Of a DNA stretch of 64,000 nt, positions 55,934-64,000 are shown one piece after another. The stretch is from positions 60,471,338 through 60,535,337 of the forward strand of contig NC_063452.1 in the NCBI RefSeq assembly GCF_020379485.1, given 5' to 3'. The position numbers and the translations under genes were made by a program. The stretch is from Brassica napus (Eukaryota > Streptophyta > Magnoliopsida > Brassicales > Brassicaceae). The stretch's first letter is position 1, and each line of letters begins with the position of its first letter. The notes beneath the pieces were generated by a model. The model saw only the letters and a program-made list of their open reading frames with translations, was not told the DNA's origin and made no database searches.

Positions 55934-58866
55934 TGTCGCATCCCCGTCCCGGGATCTTGACATAAGGCCTAGACGTTTCGATAGAAACCAGACTGCATTT
56001 GTTCAGATCAAGAGAATTGATCGTGAACAAGGTGGGATGAGTGAAATGATCAGAATGGATCATGGGTCTATGTCAATAAATGGATCAAAGGACTTTGACG
56101 GATTGAATAGGATGAAGAGAACAAGTTGGGAGAGTTGTACAATAGCTGGACGATGTAGACGAGTAGCTCGATCAGCTAGACGTAGCTCGGTCAAGCTCAG
56201 CCTAGCTCGTTCCAAGTTAAGTCAGCTCAACCAGCTGGACTATTAGCTCACTCAGCTGGGTCAGCTGAGAGCCAGCTCAACTCAGCTCGACAGAGTGTTC
56301 GGGTCTCGGGCAGTTGGACCGAGTCCGGGCCGGTGGTGGGCTGGTTGGCCGGCCATGTGGGCTAGGAACTGATGGGTCCGTGGGCTATGTCCAGAAGGCC
56401 TGGGAATCTCTTTGGGCTCAGGACCGACCCAAGAAAGGACAGTTATGGGCGATGGGGTGCAAGTAGCCAAGGTTACAACCTTTTGGTCAAGTCATGCCCA
56501 TTCGCCTAGCAAGTTGTACCTGTTCGTGTGTCAAGTCCTGGCCGCCCATTCTCTATAAATATAGGCCCTCTCTGTCCATTCTAGAGGATGAGTTTCGTGA
56601 GAAACAAAAGGCTAAGGCCAAATAGAAAGAGAGAGAGAGAGATCGGCCGGAAAATACTCGGTTGTGGTGGTTTAGTATCTCCGACAAGGAGAACGGTTTA
56701 GGAGAGAGGAGACCGTGTGGTTATGGATACCCAAGGCATAGAGAAAGGTCTGGAGAAGGACTACAACCCCGTGGTTCAGTCAGATAGGGTCAGTGGGGTC
56801 ACCACCGACTCATCGGCCAAGACAATCGGACAGTCCGAACCGGTCTAGCCATGGGCGTTTGGATTATGTCCTATTCTTCTTATTATTTTCATCTATTTCT
56901 TCTTCTACTACTCCTGTACATTGGCGTGGCCTTTTTGATATGTTGGGATTGGTTATAATCGTGGTTCTGGTTGAGTAATGCGGTCGCGGTCCATAACCGA
57001 CGAGTTAGGCGCGCGCATGATCTGACTGGCCTTAGGTGATCCGATTGGATAGGGGCGGTTCTGTTCTGTTCTGAATGGTTACAACCCTTCCCTGAACAGT
57101 CACAATGGTTCATGACTTGGGTAGGTTAAGGCGTGGTCCTTTGGCCATAGGCCGGACACACGCACGGACCAGACAGTCCGCACGAGCGGTTAAGTCGAGC
57201 AGTTGGAACATCTGAATGGGTGCGAGTTGCCAAGGGTCATGAGTTGCCAAGAGGCACGTGTGTCCAAAGGGTACTAGTCCCCAAAGGGTGTGAGTTCCAA
57301 ACGGTTCCATTGGTTCAACGCTTAGGCCGAACCAAGTGGACACTCCGCGGCTGCATAGTCGAACAGATGGACGATTCGTTTAACCGGAGTGTTGTGTCGC
57401 AAGGTCGGATCGGTTGCAAGGAAATCCGGTTTGGGCTTGGGCCTTACTCGGTGGTATGGATCCAGGCTTTGGGTCGGATCAGGTAAGAAGGTCCGTGAGC
57501 CTTTGGGCCGGACTTATAACTGGCCGATCGCACCTAGATCTTAACCGGACGGTTAGATGGGACTATGGACGATCCAGCTATGGTTTGATGGTTCTAGCCG
57601 CAAAGGCTAAGTGGGATATCTTACAATCAACTTCGGGTTGGTGAGTAGGATAGGTGCCATATGCCTTATGTTGGGCGTAGACCCACATGATGGCAATGGA
57701 AGGCCGGTTATGTCAATATCTGCTAAGTAGACGATGGCTTATCAAGTCTAGTGGCTGGATCATGTTTCATGACGATGTTTCGATGGCCGAGCACTAGTAT
57801 GGATAGTCACGTTGCTGGAGTAAGAGTATTGATGTGATGCTTCTAGATATCAACCTTGGTGTTGATAACTTCGAGATTGGCTAAGAGTCATGACGAAGTA
57901 TATGGCTAGTACTATGTGTCGTAGACCATAAGTATTGAGCCTAAGTATGATTGTTCAAGGAAGTCCGTGTAAGATCTGATCATGGTTGAGTATGGACGAC
58001 CTGACCTCTGAATGATGGTCCAAGGTGTCGGTACTAACCTGATGAATGAAAACATAGGTTGGTATGAACAAATCATATATGTTGTCTGGGTTAAGTCCCA
58101 AGGCCGGTCAGGCCAGATGATGACTCATCAGTTCCAAGTCATGTGAGGATGGTTGGTTGATTCACTTAGGATCTAATGAGCTTTGTCAGTCCAGAAGATG
58201 GACTTGGTACTATTGCCTATAAGGCAAAAGGATTTCGGATTGTGCATGAGCCAAGAAAGGCCAGATGTATATCCTTATCCTTTCAAAGACTTCTCAAAGG
58301 TTACTTATCTCTGTGGGGGTGGTTGGTTGAATGACTAAGTACCTAGGGGAGCTGTTTGATGCAGGATTCAAGATAAGGACCTTAAGTAAGATCATTGAGT
58401 GATCGTGGTCCAGCTGTCAAGCCAGAGCAATTCGAGTCAATGGAGGACCGAAGAGCTAATAAGCTCCGTAGATGTGGCAAAGGTAAGATCTTGCAATACC
58501 TGCATAGATCTAGATAGAATAGTTTAGGGGAATGGAACCTCAGAATCGTATGACTTGGTTTGGGTTTAGGATTGACCTTTAAGCTAATCGGTAGTTGTGT
58601 AAACTGACCAAAGCTAAGGTGATTCGACCAGACAAGTGTTAGATTGGTTTTAGACCAATGGTTAATTAGAGAATAATCCGTTGCGTATATGTTGAAAGGA
58701 TCTAGGCTATAAAGGGCTAAGAAAGTCTTTAACTAAGGTCTAAGTTAGCCCTCGCCTTTAGGTGATATTATAATTAAAGGGCGAAAATTAAGAGGTTCGG
58801 CCAGGAAGTGGACCGAGCGAAGTAAGGCTTCGACCGCGGCCTAGTCGGCCGGATCGGGGTGTTACA
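55934..58866 (+). repeat. Gypsy2 3' LTR
   Basis: 2933 bp, closely matching the 5' LTR with scattered substitutions (roughly 1-2% by eye). It extends into the PELPK relic at 58867. Confidence 0.93.
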
Positions 58867-59224
58867 CCGGCAGCTTAGGAGCCTCAGTCTCCATCAACTT
58901 AGTCCCCTCATGCTTAGGAATCTCTAGAATCTTGGGCAACTCAGGCTTTGGGAATTCAGGTAGCTTGGGCATGCCTCTGTTTTAGGGATCTCCGGGAACT
59001 TAGGAACTTCGAATTTCGGTAGCTCAGGCAATTTTGGTATCTCCGGTTTAGGAATCTCCTCCACTAACCGGCGAGCTCCCACTAAAACCGGATCAGCTAG
59101 CAATGCGGTAAGACAGATGATCAGAAGTGGTGATGGGAGGAGAAGAGCAAAGAGACTCTTCTTCATAAATGCCATGTTTCTGCTTGATTGTAAAGTTTTT
59201 ACCTTCTTTTTCCTTTGATGTGTG

Positions 59225-59337
59225 TATAGAATTTGAAGATGCAAACAAGAATGACTCTCTTATTATAACCTGAGAAAATATCTCAAAACTCAAGTTCTCA
59301 ATCTCTAAACTCTTTTGTCTTCAAGCTTAATCCAACA
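59225..59337 (-). repeat. Copia3 3' LTR
   Basis: 113 bp, unusually short for a plant Copia LTR. It differs from the 5' copy by about three substitutions and one base of length. Confidence 0.9.
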
Positions 59338-62300
59338 ATCTCCCCCTTAAGCTTGAACTCCATCTTTGACAAATCATACACTCCAATGAGGTCTCTCATT
59401 TCCCTGAATTTGATGCGCCCCAAAGGTTTGGTTAATATATCAGCTCGCTGCTCAGTTCCAGGTACATGTTCAACCTCTATCAATCCTTTCTCAACACACT
59501 CTCTGATGAAATGATATCTAGTGTGTATATGTTTACTACGACCATGGAAAACAGGGTTCCTTGTAAGAGCAATGGCCGACTGGTTATCTATTCGTATGAC
59601 GACCCTCTCACTCTCAGCTCCGTGTATTTCCTCAAGCAAATCCTTGAGCCATATTGCCTGTCTTGCAGCCTCTCTTCCAGCCATGAACTATGCCTCGCAC
59701 GACGATAAAGCCACAGTTTCTTGCTTTTGAGAGCACCACGTGATTGGACATTTACCAAGGTAGAAGACATGACCCGTAGTGCTCTTACCATCATCTGGAT
59801 CCACATTGTGACTGCTGTCGCTGAAACCTAAGAGTCTCACCGGTTCCCTTGCAGAAGCGCTATTGAACGTTAAGCCATAAGAAGTCGTACCCTGCAAGTA
59901 ACGTAAGCATTGCTTCATCGCCACTCCGTGTGATTCCTTAGGGTCCTGCATATATCTAGACAACACACCAACACAATCGTACAGGTCGGGGCGGGTGTGA
60001 AGTAGGTAACGCAAGCAGCCAACCTTCTTTCTGTAATTTGTTGCGTCAATAGACTTCTCTGTTTCAGACTTCGACAGCTTCGAAACTGAGTCCATCGGTG
60101 TCTGAACTGGATTTCAATCTTTCATACCTGCATCCTCAAGGATCTTCAGCGCATAACCTCTCTGACTCAAGGTAATTCCTCTTTTATGTTGAGTGACCTC
60201 TATTCCAAGATAATACGTCAGCTCTCCAAGATCACTCATTTCAAACTTCATCGCCATCTCCCTTTTGAACTCGAAGATGAGCTCAATGTTTGATCCTGTC
60301 ACAAACAGGTCATCGACATAAACCGCGACAATGAGAAACTTGTCTTTCACTTTCTTCCTGTAGACCGAAGGCTCTTTCGAGCACTTGCAGAACTTAAGCT
60401 CATTCAAGATTGCATTAAGCTTGTTGTTCCACGCTCGTGGGGCTTGTCTTAGCCCATATAAAGCTTTGTTCAATCTATAAACCTTTCTCTCAGAACCTTT
60501 AACTTCGAAACCCTCTGGTTGACTTACATAGACAGTCTCTTTCAACTCCCCGTGCAAGAACGCCGTTTTAACATCGAGATGGTGAATGATCCAACCATTT
60601 GAAGCTGCTAAGTTACAGAGAAGCCGGATTTTTTCTATACGTGCCACAGGTGTAAAGACTTTGTCAAAATCTATTCCATGTTGTTGTACATACCCTTTAG
60701 CGACCAGTCGGGCTTTATGTTTCTTAATGCTTCCATCTGAGTTTCGCTTGAGCTTAAAGATCCACTTCAAGCCGATTGTCTTTGCTCCATGAGGAAGATC
60801 TGCGAGCGTCCAAGTGCCATTCTCAATGATTGAACGCATCTCGTCCTCTATTTCTCCTTCTTCTTCTGTGAGATATAGCACATAATCTTCAAGGTACTTC
60901 GGTTTGGTGATCTGACGCTGTGATCTTCTCAATGTGGTCTCTGTCTCCATCTCTTCCTCATCATCTTCGGTTCCATTACCAAGAGAAGTGGATCTTATGA
61001 TGTCATGGTGCTCTGCTCCTTCATTCCCGACAGTCTCTACATCAACCTTAGCTTCGCTTTCGACAGTACCGTGTATCCCACGGTTTCCATAAGTTCCAAT
61101 AGCTATTTTGAAACTTCCAGCTTCGTGTTGATTTGTTTGGTTTTGGCTCCAATTCCACCCTTTTGCTTCATCAAAGACGACGTCCCTACTCACCACAACC
61201 TTTTGATCATGGGGATCAAACATTCGATATGTCTTTGACCCTGGTTCTGTCCTCAGATGGACTAGCATTCGAGACCTGTCTTCGAGCTTCTTCACGTGAG
61301 GTTTTACTGTCTTTGCATAGCCTATACAACCAAAAACTCGAATGTGACTGAGATTCGGTTTTCTTCCTCTTAGTGCTTCGTATGGTGTCTTCTCCTTAAG
61401 TACTCTGGTTGCAACTCTGTTTAGAAGGTATGTCGTGTGTCTCACTGCCTCTCCCCATAGGTAGTTAGGAACTCGCATATGTTTCAATATGCTTCTGGTC
61501 ATCTCCATCATCGTTCTATTGCGTCTCTCTACAACTCTGTTTTGTTGCGGTGTGTATGGGGCTGTGAGATGCCTTCTTATTCTTGTTTGTTCGCAGTATG
61601 CGTTGAATTCGGTTGAAACGAATTCACCTCCTCTAAATCTTGTGTCATGTGTCTTGTTCCACCATTACTCAAAAGACTTTGAATTTATCAAACACATCAT
61701 TCTTTTCTTTCAAAAATATCGTCCACATGTAACGAGTATGGTCGTCGATGAGTACAAAGACATATCTGATTCCAGATACTGTGCTCGGAGATATTGGTCC
61801 ACACAGGTCGCCGTGCACGAGCTCAAGAGCCTTGTCTGCTCTATATGCAGTTTCTTGTGGAAACACTTGTCTTGTTTGCTTGCCAAGCAAACAGGAGCCA
61901 CAGATCCCTTTCTCAAAATTGATGTGAGGAACTCCGATCAAAAGATCCTTCTGAACCATTACCTTGATTGTATCTATGTTCACATGTCCCAATCGTGCGT
62001 GCCATCTGCTCGAGTCGCTTGTCGTTGTGGACAATAGACACACTGTTTCTTTTATCCCCATCCGAACTTTATACAAACGGTTCCTTGACCTTGTTGCCTT
62101 GACAAGTAGTTTCCCGGCTTGGTCATGCATTGTCAAGCATTCTCCCTTTAATCTTATGTCGCATCCTGCTTCAGTGGCCTGTCCAAGGCTAATGATGTTG
62201 CTCCTCAGGTCTGGTATATAGTAGACATCACACATTGTCCTTGTTTCTCCGTTTTGGTCGACAAATTCAATCGAGCCCTTTCCCTTAATGTCGATGCGTG

Positions 62301-63390
62301 AGTCATCTCCAAACTTGACCTTCCCTGTTATCTCTTCATCGATCCTTTTGAAGTACCTACGATCTCCTGTCATGTGATTACTGGCTCCATTATCAAGGTA
62401 CCACATGTTGTCCTCTCCACAGGTCGGCATCACCTTCTCTTCATTTAGAAATACCACTTCATTCAACATGAGCTCGTCTGCATCTTGCGTTGAATCTTTA
62501 TCATGTTCTTGTGCCTCTTGCAGCTTGAGAAGATGATCTTGATAGGTAGAGGCGTAATGGCCCATCTTATCGCATCTGAAACACATTATCCTCTACGTGT
62601 CTCTGCCCCCACGACCACGGCCTCTGCCCCTATTGAACCGTCCTCCTCTTCCTCTGCTTCCTTTATACTCCTCATGATAATCACGATTGGACTGTTGCTC
62701 TGTATTAGAGTACATCAGTTTGCTCTGCTCCTCTTGATTTTCTTCTTCTTCTTGGATACGCTCTTCATAAGCTTTCAGACGTCCCACAATGTCTTCGAAA
62801 CTTGTGTTCTTGAGGTCAAGAACTTGTTCAAGAGAGGCTACTATATGTATAAATTTTCTGCGAGGAAGACTCTTCAGAAACTTTTTAACAAGTTTTGATT
62901 CTTCAATCTCTTCACCTAAGGCATGAGATTTTGAAGAAATTTCTGATAGCTTGCCGAATGAAGTCATCTATCTTCTCACTGTCTTTCATCTTCAATCTAT
63001 CGAATTCTGCCATTAAAGTCTGCAGTCTAGCCTCTTTCACTCTCTCTGCACCAATATGACGCGTCCTGATAGCGTCCCACACCTTCTTAGCTGTATCTAA
63101 CTCCCCAACTTGTAGCACTAAGGCCTCTGGAATTGCCTGAAACAACAGAGCGATTGCCATATCGTTCTTATCATCTTCATTTGTTCATGTCTCGACGATA
63201 CTCCACACCTTCTGGACCCTCAGCACGTTCTTCATTCGTATGGCCCATACAGTGTAGTTCGTCGAGTTCAATATCGGGCACTTGATGGAAGAATGATTTC
63301 CTTCCTTCAAATTCGGTGTTGTCACAATTGAAAGATTCTCCATTCTCAATAAGCCGTATGTAGATCAAGTAGGTATTGATTTTTGTAAGG
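59298..63390 (-). pseudogene. Copia3 gag-pol, several frame breaks
   Basis: Gag pieces at 63160-62593 include AKKVWDAIRTRHIGAERVKE and an RGG-rich tail. The knuckle CFRCDKMGHYASTY has lost its last Cys. Protease is LDNGASNHMTG near 62385. The pre-integrase site reads WHARLGHVN and CGSCLLGKQ, with integrase up to a frame break near 61669. The frame 61511-60114 carries integrase C-terminus and RT (YVDDLFVTG near 60310). RNase H is split at about 60110 and 59688 (SSCEA, then RIDNQSAIALTRNPVFHGRS). At least four frame breaks prevent a full polyprotein. Confidence 0.88.
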
Positions 63391-63403
63391 CTCTGATACC
63401 AAA

Positions 63404-63517
63404 TATAGAATTCGAAGATGCAAACAAGAATGACTCTCTTATTATAATCTGAGAAAATATCTCAAAACTCAAGTTCTCAATCTCTAAAACTCTTTTGTCT
63501 TCAAGCTTAATCCAGCA
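63404..63517 (-). repeat. Copia3 5' LTR
   Basis: 114 bp, next to the primer site. It ends TATA in both copies where CA would be usual; the target duplication confirms this boundary. Confidence 0.9.
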
Positions 63518-63571
63518 GTGTGTTTGTTTGTTGTTGGTTTTTGATGAGTTTTTGGTCTTTGATCTGGATGG

Positions 63572-63581
63572 CTATATATAG
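63572..63581 (-). promoter_or_regulatory. Original TATA box of the PELPK gene
   Basis: Minus strand reads CCTATATATAG just beyond the right end of Copia3. Removing Copia3 would place it about 100 bp upstream of the PELPK ATG at 59175, the expected spacing. Confidence 0.6.
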
Positions 63582-64000
63582 GTGTTGTGAGGAAGAAGAA
63601 AGATGAGTTTGGTGGGGAAAAAATCTGTATAATTCAAAAAGTTCGTTTAACCTCTCTATCTGTATATCTACATTGTCATTTTCAATCTCTTGACTTTTAG
63701 ATCCTAGTGTTTGCGTGTTCATCCTTTTGTTACACGTCTATCTTTAAAAAAGGTTTAAACCTTGCAAACTCGGAGAACACAATCTTGAAAATCATCATCA
63801 ATTGTACGGAGTTTATTAAAAGTTACTAACAGATCATTCAAGATTGAAGCTTGATCAATAATGCCTTGCAAATATCTAGACAGTTGTTTTAATTTGATGA
63901 TCCAAACTAGTTTCAAGATGAAACTTTTGCACATAAATTTGGTTTATTTTTAAGTACGAAAAACACAGTTACGGATTAAGAAAGAATGCAAACATAGTTT
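63582..64000. other. PELPK upstream region
   Basis: AT-rich DNA with no ORF of note; probably the promoter of the PELPK relic. Confidence 0.4.

Larger units (their letters stand above)
45310..58866 (+). mobile_element. Gypsy2: giant-LTR Gypsy derivative, 13.6 kb including nested Copia2
   Basis: Flanked by CCGGC (45305-45309 and 58867-58871). LTRs are 2934 and 2933 bp, start TGTCGCATCCC and end GTGTTACA. The primer site TGGTATCAGAGC follows 3 bp after the 5' LTR, and a purine tract AAGTGGGGGAGACT precedes the 3' LTR. Without Copia2 the inside is only about 2.6 kb and codes for gag C-terminus and part of protease. Reverse transcriptase, RNase H and integrase are absent, so it depended on a helper. 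The Gag knuckles and protease resemble Ty3/Gypsy. Confidence 0.95.
45077..59175 (-). pseudogene. PELPK-type Pro-rich cell-wall protein (At5g09530-like), split by Gypsy2
   Basis: Starts at ATG 59173-59175 with a signal peptide (MAFMKKSLFALLLPSPLLII, cleavage after about residue 34). PELPK-like pentapeptides follow (EIPKPEIPKLPELPKFEVPK) to a frameshift near 58975, then more repeats to 58872 in another frame. Gypsy2 interrupts. The rest lies at 45304-45077: PEIPKPELPKMPEVQKPELP, KPEAPKFPEIQKPELPKIKK, then a second frameshift near 45105 before the natural end. PELPK proteins are secreted cell-wall proteins linked to growth and defence. The target duplication CCGGC falls within the repeat array. 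Two frameshifts and a 13.6-kb insertion make the gene dead. Confidence 0.88.
59225..63517 (-). mobile_element. Copia3: Ty1/Copia element in the PELPK 5' leader
   Basis: 4293 bp, flanked by GTGTG (59220-59224 and 63518-63522). LTRs are 113-114 bp with a few differences. In element orientation they start TGTTGGATTAAG and end TCTATA. The primer site TGGTATCAGAGC lies near 63391-63402, and a purine tract AAGGGGGAGAT abuts the 3' LTR. It lies 49 bp upstream of the PELPK ATG. Confidence 0.93.

Overview
This is nuclear plant DNA, almost certainly from the Brassicaceae. The evidence is spliced genes with GT/AG introns, very AT-rich spacers, LTR retrotransposons with plant-type primer sites, and host gene families recognisable from Arabidopsis chromosome 5: an RlmH-type methyltransferase next to a CYP81 P450 next to an L-type lectin receptor kinase, and further on an AAA-ATPase next to NADH-cytochrome b5 reductase 1. 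There are no bacterial operons, CRISPR arrays or phage genes. Gene identities come from remembered family sequences, not from a search.

Layout. 0-4 kb: two intact host genes, the 7-exon RlmH-like methyltransferase (+) and an uninterrupted CYP81-type P450 (-). 4.5-10.2 kb: a lectin receptor kinase relic split by a complete Copia element (Copia1) with two LTRs that read identical and one 1480-codon gag-pol frame. 10.8-12.4 kb: an intron-bearing relic of SMG7/EST1, abruptly joined to an ORF with an IDA-like (PIP) motif. 12.4-17 kb: spacer with small unrecognised ORFs, a possible Helitron start and a rearranged duplication. 17.07-17.92 kb: an intact, unrecognised 283-residue multi-pass membrane protein. 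18.2-20.1 kb: a PIF/Harbinger transposase relic and an AAA-ATPase pseudogene. 20.29-31.80 kb: an 11.5-kb Ty3/Gypsy element of Tat type (Gypsy1) with decayed gag-pol and a separate multi-exon gene on the opposite strand before the 3' LTR.

33.7-44.1 kb: a pseudogene of NADH-cytochrome b5 reductase 1 whose first exon lies about 8.5 kb from the second. That intron and exon 2 collected a tRNA-derived SINE, an LHCB6 exon-1 fragment, two Helitron 3' ends, a tandem duplication and a GGTTCGG-rich inverted-repeat element. 44.6-45.0 kb: a hAT-type MITE. 45.1-59.2 kb: a PELPK-type cell-wall protein pseudogene split by a 13.6-kb Gypsy element (Gypsy2, LTRs 2.93 kb, no RT or integrase), itself split within gag by a 5.1-kb Copia (Copia2). 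59.2-63.5 kb: a fourth insertion (Copia3) sits between the PELPK start codon and its TATA box.

Overall this is a decaying gene neighbourhood. Five LTR elements occupy a little over half of the window, each with a matching 5-bp target duplication readable by eye. Of about ten host loci, only the methyltransferase, the P450 and the orphan membrane protein look intact. The retroelement products work together as usual (gag particle, protease, integrase, RT and RNase H), but only Copia1 looks capable of moving on its own. I found no clearly new biological system. The best leads are the orphan membrane protein with a duplicated upstream region, the antisense gene in Gypsy1, and the giant-LTR non-autonomous Gypsy2.
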